This document shows, in pieces, positions 15,447 through 23,139 of a stretch of 33,868 nt of DNA. The first letter of the stretch is position 1, and every line of letters starts with the position of its first letter. The translations under genes and the position numbers were made by a program. Source of the DNA: an uncultured Bacteroidales bacterium (GTDB taxonomy: Bacteria; Bacteroidota; Bacteroidia; Bacteroidales; UBA932); the NCBI GenBank assembly GCA_900319855.1, contig ONQC01000021.1, positions 1-33,868 of the forward strand. Reading direction: 5' to 3'. The notes below the pieces were generated by a model. That model was not told where the DNA came from and made no database searches. It was given only the letters and a program-made list of their open reading frames with translations.

Positions 15447-16160
15447 TCAATGGGAAAGAATGTCACCGGACCCCCGGACCGACTGGGAAACATTGCCGGA
15501 AACTTCCAGGTTGCGGACATCGATGTCGCCGGAACCGGCGATGGAGTAATCGGCGGATTCCGCCTTTCCGGACAGTTTCACGTCGCCCGAACCGGCAATC
15601 GACACGGCGACCCCTCTTTGTACCTGCGCATCGGCCTTGATATCTCCGGAACCGGCGATGGTAATGCCGAGGCTGTCGCACCGCAGCCCTTTCAGGTCCA
15701 TGTCACCGGAGCCCATCAGGGTGATGGAGAAATCCTTGTCGGTGGAAAGGCCGTCGCAACCGAAATCACCGGAACCGAGAATGGTTACGGAGGCGAGATC
15801 CGGTGCATAAAGCGTAATCGAATGCTCTCCCAAGGAGAAACTGGAGAGAGAATCGGAGTGGAACCGGACGGACAAGGTGCCATCCGTTACCTCCGTTTTC
15901 AGATACGGCAGGATATTGTCAGAAATGGTAATCTCCATGAACGGGTCCACATCGGCCTGGATAAACCGGACATCCAGGCTCCCCTGAAGGGACAGGTCCT
16001 CGAAGGAATCCAGGGAACGGCGTTCCGAGGCCATGACGCCACTGGCGGTCACATGGTTCGCATTCCATTTACGGATCGTATCATCATTAATCCGGATAAA
16101 ACAGGAGGTCATGGGGAGCAAGAGGGCCACCATGGCGGCCAGGATAGCAGTTCTTCTCAT
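15447..16160 (-). CDS. GIN-domain (DUF2807) lipoprotein, putative adhesin-like beta-helix
   Basis: 237 aa with a lipobox-like signal end (LPMTSC, about Cys20). The body is a DUF2807 'head GIN' domain with six GSGD repeats (LGSGDFG, MGSGDMD, AGSGDIK, AGSGDVK, AGSGDID, RGSGDIL) in the C-terminal half, spaced as turns of a right-handed beta-helix. The family is common in Bacteroidota; its role is not established and the adhesin label is only a database name. It starts 6 bp after the GntR gene, as the last gene of the ABC/GntR operon. This suggests an envelope-stress or cell-surface role for the operon, but that is inference. Confidence 0.85.
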   Translation of the reverse strand: MRRTAILAAMVALLLPMTSCFIRINDDTIRKWNANHVTASGVMASERRSLDSFEDLSLQGSLDVRFIQADVDPFMEITISDNILPYLKTEVTDGTLSVRFHSDSLSSFSLGEHSITLYAPDLASVTILGSGDFGCDGLSTDKDFSITLMGSGDMDLKGLRCDSLGITIAGSGDIKADAQVQRGVAVSIAGSGDVKLSGKAESADYSIAGSGDIDVRNLEVSGNVSQSVRGSGDILSH

Positions 16161-16166
16161 TTTCAG

Positions 16167-16508
16167 TTACTTTTTAAAAACAACGTCAGGATCGAGTCCC
16201 AATAATTCAATTTTGCGGAGGATTTGGGGGACTTCTTCTTCCAGGAAGGCCTTCCGCTGGGCCGCAAGGATGATATCTTTCGCCTGCGCGCTGACGAAAT
16301 AACCGATGCCGCGCTTGTTGAAGATGATACCGTCAGAGGTGAGTTTTTCGTATGTGCGCATGACCGTGTTCGGATTGACACCCACGTCGGCTCCATACTC
16401 CCGCACCGAGGGGATCCGCGCCTCCGGCTCCAGTTCTCCGGAAAGGATGCGGTCGCAGATGGCATCGAAGATCTGCATATAGATGGGTTTGTTCTCACTA
16501 AATTCCAT
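16167..16508 (-). CDS. GntR-family regulator, YtrA subfamily
   Basis: 113 aa, a typical length for the YtrA group. The winged helix-turn-helix covers about residues 8-75, with IYMQIFDAICDRILSGELEP, RIPSVREYGADVGVNPNTVM and RTYEKLTSDGIIFNKRG. A short helical dimerisation tail follows and no ligand domain exists. YtrA-type regulators usually repress a co-transcribed ABC transporter by binding an inverted repeat at the operon promoter. Such a repeat is visible at 18228-18251. It starts 4 bp after the permease gene. The family call is secure and the autoregulation is inferred. Confidence 0.9.
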   Translation of the reverse strand: MEFSENKPIYMQIFDAICDRILSGELEPEARIPSVREYGADVGVNPNTVMRTYEKLTSDGIIFNKRGIGYFVSAQAKDIILAAQRKAFLEEEVPQILRKIELLGLDPDVVFKK

Positions 16509-16512
16509 ATCC

Positions 16513-17385
16513 TTAATGCTTTAAGGTTTTCAGTCGGAACCAGATAGCCGTTCCGAGACCGCCTACGATTACGATAACATTCATCCAAATCGCAAGATTC
16601 ACCCGAAGATTCCAGTTCGCATTCTGCAGCTTCTCAACATCCAGCGACTCTAACCACTGTTCGATATTCCCGGAGAAATGGACGAAGAAGAGGGAAAGGA
16701 TCGTGGACAGGACGATGGACAGGGCAATCAGGCAAAGGATCGTCATCGGCACTTTTTTCCGTTTGAAACAAAGGGCGCCCAGCAGGAAAACCAACAGGGT
16801 CCTCATCATATTGGTCCACAGGATCCAAAGACCGCCGCCGCCCAACGCGACCGGAACGGACCGGCCGTTGAGCTCCATGAGGCTGACTTCATTCCAGCCC
16901 GCATCGGCCCCATACATCATTTCGTTGAGGTTGATCGAAGCCAAGGCCTTGCCGTACGTCGGGTCGCACAGGCTCAGGACTCCGTCCGTCAGGTTGTAGC
17001 AGATCAGGAAAGCGAAGGGTACGACGACCAGCGTCACCAGCATCATCGAGAGGAACTTCTCCAGGCGAGAGGCCGGGATCATCAGCCAGTCGGAGCCGTA
17101 GCGCTTTTCCGTCAGGGCGCCATATTGCTTGACCGGGAAAGAGATGCACAGGATCAGCAAGGTAACGAAGAAAATGCCGATGCGGGCGCCGATGGGCGGG
17201 GTCACCCAGCCTTCCCAGGAGCCGAAAAGGCCATGGGTCAGCAGATTGACGAGCACGGTGAGAAGGTAAAGCACCACCGGCATGCATCCGAGCAGCAGGA
17301 GGGAAAGCCCGTAGTTAGCCCGCAGGTTGTGCAGATCGTACGCCAGATAACGGCCGAAACGTTTACTGTCAAAATACTTGTTCAT
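16513..17385 (-). CDS. ABC transporter permease subunit (ABC-2-like)
   Basis: 290 aa integral membrane protein with about six hydrophobic segments, including LSLLLLGCMPVVLYLLTVLV (about 28-47), IFFVTLLILCISFPV, LVTLVVVPFAFLICYNL, LLVFLLGALCF, ILCLIALSIVLSTILSLFFV, and WMNVIVIVGGLGTAIWF near the C terminus. It follows its ATPase by 6 bp and precedes the YtrA-type regulator, the standard layout. The transported substrate is unknown; peptide or lipid-related cargo and antibiotic resistance are known for relatives. No motif here decides between them. Confidence 0.85.
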   Translation of the reverse strand: MNKYFDSKRFGRYLAYDLHNLRANYGLSLLLLGCMPVVLYLLTVLVNLLTHGLFGSWEGWVTPPIGARIGIFFVTLLILCISFPVKQYGALTEKRYGSDWLMIPASRLEKFLSMMLVTLVVVPFAFLICYNLTDGVLSLCDPTYGKALASINLNEMMYGADAGWNEVSLMELNGRSVPVALGGGGLWILWTNMMRTLLVFLLGALCFKRKKVPMTILCLIALSIVLSTILSLFFVHFSGNIEQWLESLDVEKLQNANWNLRVNLAIWMNVIVIVGGLGTAIWFRLKTLKH

Positions 17386-17391
17386 GACTTC

Positions 17392-18219
17392 CTAGGCTTT
17401 GAAAAGGTTCTTGATATAGTCTTTGTGACGATGGACGGTGTTGAACAGGGCCTCGATGTTCACCTTGCTTTCCCGGCCGTCGGTATTGGGGAGCACCTGG
17501 ATGAAACCGCCCGGCAGCTGCTCGCTGTACAGGGCCTCCGGATGCAAGGTTGTCCCGTAATCGAAGAACAACTTGCCGGTGATCTCCTCGATGGAAGCGT
17601 TCAGCAGGACATCCTGGCGGTCCAGGATGATGATCGGGTCGATGATGTTCTCCAGGTCACGGACCTGATGGGTCGAAATCACGATGGTCGAATCGTCGGC
17701 GGTATGCCGCATGATGGCGCTGCGAAACTGGGTCTTGGAGGGAATATCCAGCCCGTTGGTCGGTTCATCCATGAACAGGTACTTCACATTACACGCAAGC
17801 GCGAAAGAAATATAGGTCTTCTTCAGCTGTCCGGACGACATGGCGTTCATCTTCTTGGCCGGATCATTTTCGAACTCCGCCATAAGGGTCAGGAACTTGT
17901 TCAAGTCGAATGCCGGCCAGAAAGCACCGCGGGAACGGGCGAACTGCTCTGCCGTCATATTCAGCGGCGCCACTTCGTCCGCCAGGTAGAACTGGTCTGC
18001 CAGGAATTCGGCGTCACGGCCATACGGTTCCTTCCCGTCCGTCAGGATCCGGCCGGCATCTACCCGCTTCAGACCGCACAACAGCGTCAGAAGGGTTGTC
18101 TTGCCCACACCGTTCTCTCCCAGAAGGCCATAAATCTTCCCCTCCTCCAGCCGAAGGGAAATGTTTTTCAGAACGGGGGTCGGCCCGTAACTGAATGCCA
18201 GGTTTTCGATGGTAATCAT
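17392..18219 (-). CDS. ABC transporter ATP-binding protein
   Basis: 275 aa nucleotide-binding subunit. Walker A is GENGVGKTT (about 34-42), the signature is MSSGQLKKT (in place of LSGGQ), Walker B is YLFMDEPTNGLD, and the switch histidine is in IVISTHQVRD. It is the first gene of a four-gene operon with permease, YtrA-type regulator and GIN-domain protein. A perfect-spacing promoter and a palindrome lie directly upstream. About 70 C-terminal residues beyond the core are of unknown role. Confidence 0.93.
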   Translation of the reverse strand: MITIENLAFSYGPTPVLKNISLRLEEGKIYGLLGENGVGKTTLLTLLCGLKRVDAGRILTDGKEPYGRDAEFLADQFYLADEVAPLNMTAEQFARSRGAFWPAFDLNKFLTLMAEFENDPAKKMNAMSSGQLKKTYISFALACNVKYLFMDEPTNGLDIPSKTQFRSAIMRHTADDSTIVISTHQVRDLENIIDPIIILDRQDVLLNASIEEITGKLFFDYGTTLHPEALYSEQLPGGFIQVLPNTDGRESKVNIEALFNTVHRHKDYIKNLFKA

Positions 18220-18227
18220 ATCTCTTT

Positions 18228-18251
18228 AGTGTGTTAGTTCATTAGTACACT
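18228..18251. promoter_or_regulatory. Candidate YtrA/GntR operator at the transcription start
   Basis: An imperfect inverted repeat with 11-bp arms and a TC centre: AGTGTGTTAGT at 18228-18238 and ATTAGTACACT at 18241-18251, matching at 8 of 11 positions. It lies between the -7 box and the ATPase start codon, over the predicted transcription start, where a repressor would block initiation. Confidence 0.5.
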
Positions 18252-18252
18252 G

Positions 18253-18283
18253 CAAAGATAGGCACATTTTTCATTTCTGCAAA
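18253..18283 (-). promoter_or_regulatory. Consensus Bacteroidota promoter for the ABC/GntR operon
   Basis: On the minus strand TTTG (18283-18280) is followed after exactly 19 bases by TATCTTTG (18260-18253), a perfect fit to the TTTG-N19-TAnnTTTG consensus. The ATPase start is 33 bases further on. Confidence 0.8.
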
Positions 18284-18291
18284 TTATTTCG

Positions 18292-18327
18292 AAAAAAAAT
18301 GTCCCGGAAACAGGAAATTTCCGGGAC
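18292..18327 (-). terminator. Intrinsic terminator of the DUF4301 gene
   Basis: A perfect 10-bp stem (GTCCCGGAAA at 18301-18310 with TTTCCGGGAC at 18318-18327), a 7-base loop, and on the minus strand ATTTTTTTTC after it. It lies 25 bases after the DUF4301 stop. Confidence 0.85.
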
Positions 18328-18352
18328 ACTTCATCTATTCAATGGATAAAAC

Positions 18353-19858
18353 CTATTGATGGGCAGGGCGCAGGAGGTCGAGTACCACCTTGACCGGATT
18401 GAAGGTCTCCAGCGGAACTTCGACGAACATCGTGTTCCAGTCGCTCATGGAGCCGTTCCACAAGCCCGGAAGTTCCAGGGCTTTCAATTCCCTGCCCTGG
18501 TAGCTCTTCGAACTGATGAAACCGGCATCTTCGTCCACATATTTCAGGAGGTCGAACTTCTCGCCCTTGTAATTCTTCAGGCAGCAGACCAGGTCGACCG
18601 GATTGAAGTGCGTGGCATGGGCCAGGATGTCCTTGGAGCGGGCATCCTCCGGATTGATCTGGACGCTCTCCAAGATCTGCAGGTTGCTGCTGCCGTCCTT
18701 GCCGGCAATGATGAAGGGACCGCCGCCGGGCTCGCCTTCGTTCTTGACCATGCCGCACACGCGGATCGGGCGGTCCAGTTTGCTGCGGAGCAGGGCGACG
18801 CGCGCAGCCGGATCGGTCGTCAGCGGAAGCTGGATGCAAAGCTCGCGGTCCAGGAAGGATTCCACCTTGTCGCAAAGCTGGCGGCAAGAAGCGGACGAAG
18901 GATCGGTTTCCGCATCGAAAGCCCGCAGAAAGCCAAACAATTTATCCCTAAGCTCCAGGCATTTACCCAGAAGGACCTTCTTATACCGGGCTGTCACCGG
19001 AAGCATACGCTCATTAGAAACATTGTCGATGTTCTTGATGGATACGATTTCCTGCGGGACCTGATTCAGGTTATAGATCAGGGCGCCATGACCTGCGGGC
19101 CGGAAAAGAAGCCGGTCATCCTCCGTCCGGAAGGGATGGTTCTTCGGATCCACGGCCACCGTATCGGTCGCTTTGTCCTGATACGTAAACGCAACATGAT
19201 ACTTCACTCCGTAACGGGCTTCGTATTCCGCCTTAACCTCTTCCAAGGCTGCTTCGAAAAGCGGGCGGTGCTCCGGGGAAATGGTCACGACCAGGTTGGC
19301 CGTCCCGTCGGCATTGCGCATGTAGTCCTGCGCCTCGACCAGATGCTCGGCGAACGCGGTCCGGCATTCGGCAGGATAGCGGTGGAAACGGATGACACCC
19401 TTCGGTTTCGAACCGTAGCCCAGGCCTTCATCCGTCAGGACCTTGCGGGCCACATCTTTGCGGTACTCTGCCGTGTCCTGCGGCTCGCCGAACATCTCCG
19501 GTGTATAGAAAGCAAAAGACTTGATGGCCGCTGCCAACCGGGAGACCGCCGCCTTTTCATCCAGGTCCTCCCCTTTTTCCAGTTTGTCCAAACCGGAGAA
19601 AATGTCCTTGAACATACGGGAGGCGGCACCCGAGGCCGGAACGAATTTGCACTTTCCGTCGATCGAGGCCTGTTCATAATAGGCGACGGCCGCGTCGGCC
19701 TGCGCCTCGTCCAGGACGACGATGCCCCGCTGCGGGGTCGCCGCTCCGACGATTTTCATCCAGGGAAAGCCCTTTTTGAAACGCTCTACCTGCTGCTGGA
19801 CGGTCTTCACGTCCGATCCGCGGTCCTTGATCTGTTTGATGTCTTCTTGGCTGAACAT
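18353..19858 (-). CDS. DUF4301 family protein
   Basis: 501 aa cytoplasmic protein without signal peptide. The sequence (GAATPQRGIVVLDEAQADAA, FVPASGAASRMFKDIF and KPKGVIRFHRYP) matches what I know of the Bacteroidota DUF4301 family. The PASGAASRMFK stretch looks like a phosphate-binding loop of a nucleotidyltransferase-like fold, but the reaction is unknown. It is a single-gene unit with a -7 box 54 bases upstream and a strong terminator downstream. No functional link to the neighbours is apparent. Confidence 0.8.
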   Translation of the reverse strand: MFSQEDIKQIKDRGSDVKTVQQQVERFKKGFPWMKIVGAATPQRGIVVLDEAQADAAVAYYEQASIDGKCKFVPASGAASRMFKDIFSGLDKLEKGEDLDEKAAVSRLAAAIKSFAFYTPEMFGEPQDTAEYRKDVARKVLTDEGLGYGSKPKGVIRFHRYPAECRTAFAEHLVEAQDYMRNADGTANLVVTISPEHRPLFEAALEEVKAEYEARYGVKYHVAFTYQDKATDTVAVDPKNHPFRTEDDRLLFRPAGHGALIYNLNQVPQEIVSIKNIDNVSNERMLPVTARYKKVLLGKCLELRDKLFGFLRAFDAETDPSSASCRQLCDKVESFLDRELCIQLPLTTDPAARVALLRSKLDRPIRVCGMVKNEGEPGGGPFIIAGKDGSSNLQILESVQINPEDARSKDILAHATHFNPVDLVCCLKNYKGEKFDLLKYVDEDAGFISSKSYQGRELKALELPGLWNGSMSDWNTMFVEVPLETFNPVKVVLDLLRPAHQ

Positions 19859-19911
19859 AGTTATTGTATTTCTGTGTTATTACTTTGGTGGACAAGGGAT
19901 ATTTCCATCAT

Positions 19912-19919
19912 CAAATATA
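19912..19919 (-). promoter_or_regulatory. -7 box for the DUF4301 gene
   Basis: The minus strand reads TATATTTG, matching TAnnTTTG, giving a leader of about 47 bases before the ATG at 19858. A good -33 element at the usual spacing is not seen. Confidence 0.45.
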
Positions 19920-19959
19920 GGAAGAATCTCCGACCAAACCAAGCCGTCGCCGGGATTTC

Positions 19960-22809
19960 TCACATCGGCTCCGCGTCCGCTTGCATGAAGAAGGCGATCT
20001 TGTCGACCAGTACATAATAGGACCGGCCGGAAGCATCCCGTTCGCTCCCCCACGCATAATGCCATCCCAATGCGGTGCTGGAGAAAGAAGGGTGGGAAGA
20101 CAGGGTGAAAGCCAGATGGGTCTGCGTCGTCCGCCAGACCATCAGGGCCTCATAGCTATATTCATTGACCGTGGCCATTGCGGGATTGAGATCGATCGTA
20201 TAGACGGTCTCCCCCAAGGCATAGCGCTGTCCGGGGCCCTTCGCTTCCCGCCAGGTCGACATCATGAAAGCATCGGTCTCGAAGTTGATCTGGTAACTTC
20301 CGTCCAAGCTTTCCTCGGTGCCCAACGTCCAGACCCGGTTGCCCGGCGTATTGCGCAAATAGAAGGAGGCATTTTCAAAATCGGGACGGATGGCCACGCA
20401 GGTGGAAAGGACTTCACGTAAGGAACTGAAAGCCTCGACACCGGGCGCTGCCCAAAGATCCGCGCTGACCTTGTCCCCTTCCAGGATTCCACCCAGCTGC
20501 GTATATAAGTAACAGTCCAGATAACCGAGCGGGAACTTGCACGACACCCCGGTCCTTTGGTTGTTGACGATGGCGGCAACCGGGACCTTCCCCGCCGAAT
20601 ACCCAGCCTTACCGGAAGGGGCAAGGACCAGTTTCCCGGCATCCGACAAAGAGAAAGAGAACTGTCCGCTGTCTTCGAAAGAGAAACTGCTGCGGGGAAT
20701 GGCCGGTGAAACGGTCGCCCCGCCCGTCGCTTCCACCGGACGGCCCAGATAAACCAGGGATCCATCCGAAGGCTTCTTCCAGGGTGCCACCCCCATCAGG
20801 GATACATTGCGGATGATTCCCAGGGAGCCCGTCCCGTCCAGCCCCGGGAAGGGATCGGAGATCCAAACCGGGATCTCGACGGGCTTGATGTCCGGGCATT
20901 GCGGTGTCGTGGCGATCAGGGTACCCCTCTGGCTGAGCAGTGCTTCCAACGCATCCGGGTAGGCGGCAACATAGGCACGATTCCCCGTCACGCCCAGATA
21001 AGAAGAAAGCGGACTCTCACCGACGGAGATGGCTGGTTGCAGATATCGTTCATATAACGTTCTGTCCAAACCGTAGGCGCCGGAAGAACCGACTGAAAGC
21101 GGTATGTTACCGTCTGCATTCGTCGTACGAAAGCCGCAGTTTACCGGTGCGCCGAGCGTTCCATCCATATCCAGAAAGACATTAGCGGGATCCGAGGCCA
21201 TCACGGGCGCTTTGATGGTCAAGTCGACCTCGACTTCTTCTCCATCGGAGGTTACCGCCAAAAGACGAACCGTGCTGCTCCGCAGGGCAGAGACTTTCAA
21301 TCCGCCGGAGAGGGCCTCAACGAAAACGGCGTCGCTGCCCTCGGCCACCGAAAAGGAAGAGATTCCGACCGCGGACCCGTCCCGTTGCAAAGACAAGGTC
21401 CCGACCTGGGCGATGTAACGGGGTTCGCAATCCCAGACGGTCACCAGTTCTCCACCAGGGAGCACCATCAGGCAGGAACGGGCCTCCAGGCGGCCGTCAT
21501 AGGTTCGCGCAATCATTTCCAGCTGCGTTCCGCCCGGCAGGGTTGAAGAAGGCTTCAGCTGATAGATCCCGGACTCCGTCCCTTCCGCAAACGAGGCCAG
21601 GGCAGGATGGGAGGCTGCAGGAAGCATCTTTTCATCGGATTCTCCCGCATATTTGATATACAGCGACCAATCCTGCCCGGCTGTCTCCGGATGATCGGTC
21701 CCTTCAAAGCCATAGGTGACCCGCACTGCGGCGGCTGCGCCCTTCCGCACCGGATAACGGTCTGCGCCGAAAGCGAGATAGCGGGAATCATGCCAATCAT
21801 CGGAACCGACCTTCCAGGGCCAGTCACCGTTATCGTAACACTGCATTACCGTACGATAGTCCGGCCCGAAGCCCACTTCATACCGGCGGTTACGCCCGAC
21901 CGAAAAGTTCCGGACATTGTCTTCGCCCAGGAAGAAACGGTAAGACAGGCTTCCGCCGACGCCATACCGGTCCGGATCCTGTTCCAGGGATACTTCTACA
22001 TAAGAAGCACAGACCTGATAATCCGCCCCGTATTCCCGGAGCAAGGAAGGCAGGTCCTTGCCTGCCGGAACATCATTCTTCAAAAGGTTCCCCTGCAGGT
22101 TTTCCGGCACATAGAGCACGGCGCTCCCGTCTGTCGTCAAAGCGAACTCCCGGTCTTCCAGCAAATCCCGGGCATGGGCGACCGACTCGCCGAACGGGCG
22201 GAGGGTCCCGTTGATGTTTCGCAAGGTATAACAGATATTCCGGAGCAGCCACGAGGGGTCGTCCTCATGCTCTTTGACACGGGGCGACGCCGAAAAGAAA
22301 GAGCGGTAGCCGTCCAGCAGATGGAATTCGAACCGGGAGACCAGCCGGCTGACCGGGACGGGGCAGGTCCCCTCCATGGGCACATTCTCAACCGATCCGG
22401 CCATCGGCAAACCGTCTGCATCCATCTGCGCATAGGACCCGATCCGCCAGGTAACGGAAGGAAGTTCTTTTTCGGAAAGCGGAAGGTCGGCCTCTTGAAG
22501 GCCGGTCATGTTTACGAAAGCATAGGCCGTTCGGGATCCGTTTCCCGACAGCAGCAGGGAGCAAGCCTGTCCCGACGTATAACGGCGGGATACCTCCAGC
22601 CGGCCTTCCCGATAGACGGCCAGCAGGACCGAGGTGATTTTCGTTTCAGCCGCTTCGTCGACAACACTCTTCGTCTGTCCCGGATAGGCAGCCGGTTGTA
22701 AGGCGAACAGGACATGGCCGGTTTCGGGGCTTTCCCGCCGGCAGCCGGCAGCCGCCACCCAGACTGCGAGAAGCAGAAGGATGACCCGGCGACCGGCAGA
22801 TTGCTTCAT
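19960..22809 (-). CDS. Large DUF4906/fimbrillin-like lipoprotein
   Basis: 949 aa surface lipoprotein. I start at the ATG at 22809 (MKQSAGRRVILLLLAVW), which gives a signal peptide with lipobox AAGC; an ATG three codons earlier is also possible. The N-terminal third (FALQPAAYPGQTKSVVDEAA, TKITSVLLAVYREGRLEV and YAFVNMTGL) looks like the Mfa/FimA-type fimbrillin fold of Bacteroidales. The segment around SYRFFLGEDNVRNFSVGRNR is typical of DUF4906 proteins. The long C-terminal part is rich in beta-strand and Ig-like stretches of unknown role. No fimbrial anchor, usher or mfa cluster is adjacent, so it is a solitary surface protein. Adhesion is plausible but not shown. Confidence 0.75.
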   Translation of the reverse strand: MKQSAGRRVILLLLAVWVAAAGCRRESPETGHVLFALQPAAYPGQTKSVVDEAAETKITSVLLAVYREGRLEVSRRYTSGQACSLLLSGNGSRTAYAFVNMTGLQEADLPLSEKELPSVTWRIGSYAQMDADGLPMAGSVENVPMEGTCPVPVSRLVSRFEFHLLDGYRSFFSASPRVKEHEDDPSWLLRNICYTLRNINGTLRPFGESVAHARDLLEDREFALTTDGSAVLYVPENLQGNLLKNDVPAGKDLPSLLREYGADYQVCASYVEVSLEQDPDRYGVGGSLSYRFFLGEDNVRNFSVGRNRRYEVGFGPDYRTVMQCYDNGDWPWKVGSDDWHDSRYLAFGADRYPVRKGAAAAVRVTYGFEGTDHPETAGQDWSLYIKYAGESDEKMLPAASHPALASFAEGTESGIYQLKPSSTLPGGTQLEMIARTYDGRLEARSCLMVLPGGELVTVWDCEPRYIAQVGTLSLQRDGSAVGISSFSVAEGSDAVFVEALSGGLKVSALRSSTVRLLAVTSDGEEVEVDLTIKAPVMASDPANVFLDMDGTLGAPVNCGFRTTNADGNIPLSVGSSGAYGLDRTLYERYLQPAISVGESPLSSYLGVTGNRAYVAAYPDALEALLSQRGTLIATTPQCPDIKPVEIPVWISDPFPGLDGTGSLGIIRNVSLMGVAPWKKPSDGSLVYLGRPVEATGGATVSPAIPRSSFSFEDSGQFSFSLSDAGKLVLAPSGKAGYSAGKVPVAAIVNNQRTGVSCKFPLGYLDCYLYTQLGGILEGDKVSADLWAAPGVEAFSSLREVLSTCVAIRPDFENASFYLRNTPGNRVWTLGTEESLDGSYQINFETDAFMMSTWREAKGPGQRYALGETVYTIDLNPAMATVNEYSYEALMVWRTTQTHLAFTLSSHPSFSSTALGWHYAWGSERDASGRSYYVLVDKIAFFMQADAEPM

Positions 22810-22963
22810 AGATACCATATACTTATTGTTTAACCGAGTTGTCACCGATGGAAACCGGCCGGATCGCCCAACCGGTTTCCGGATAAAAATCGCTCGCCTC
22901 ATACCAACGATGGCAAAGGTCGACAGACGGATCCGTTTTCCAAGAAAAGAACACGGCTAATTG

Positions 22964-23001
22964 AAAAAAGTGCCTTCCAGCTATCCAGAAGGCACTTTTT
23001 T
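22964..23001. terminator. Strong bidirectional terminator hairpin
   Basis: AAAAAAGTGCCTTC (22964-22977) and GAAGGCACTTTTTT (22988-23001) are perfect 14-bp arms around a 10-base loop. The flanking A and T runs allow termination on either strand. It insulates the DUF4906 gene from the recF-pdxB operon. Confidence 0.85.
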
Positions 23002-23036
23002 CTCCGAAAGATCCGTTTGAAAACAATAAAACGGCT

Positions 23037-23062
23037 CCGGACGCCTTTTGAAGGGCGCCCGG
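23037..23062 (-). terminator. Possible terminator of the recF-DUF721-pdxB operon
   Basis: On the minus strand CCGGGCGCC (23062-23054) pairs with GGCGTCCGG (23045-23037) over 9 bp with one G-T pair, followed by AGCCGTTTTATTGTTTTC. The T-rich tail is broken, so the call is tentative. Confidence 0.4.
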
Positions 23063-23139
23063 ATTATCCGATCAAGCTATTAGGAATTAACCATTTACCA
23101 GGACGGAAAAACCGTCTTCCCTGGAAAAGCCGTTTCCGA

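Larger units (their letters stand above)
22810..23139. other. 330-bp gap between the DUF4906 gene and pdxB
   Basis: No gene is supported here. The DUF4906 frame extends in phase to 22902, but this part lacks a signal peptide and is probably leader. A near-match -7 box (GACCTTTG on the minus strand, 22921-22914) could start that transcript. The rest holds the two terminator hairpins listed separately and a small hairpin around 23100-23118. Confidence 0.5.

Noticed and set aside
15447-15800. DNA repeats resembling a minisatellite or CRISPR-like array
   Set aside because: The repeats are the codons for GSGD turns of the GIN-domain protein; spacing and sequence vary and no spacer pattern exists.
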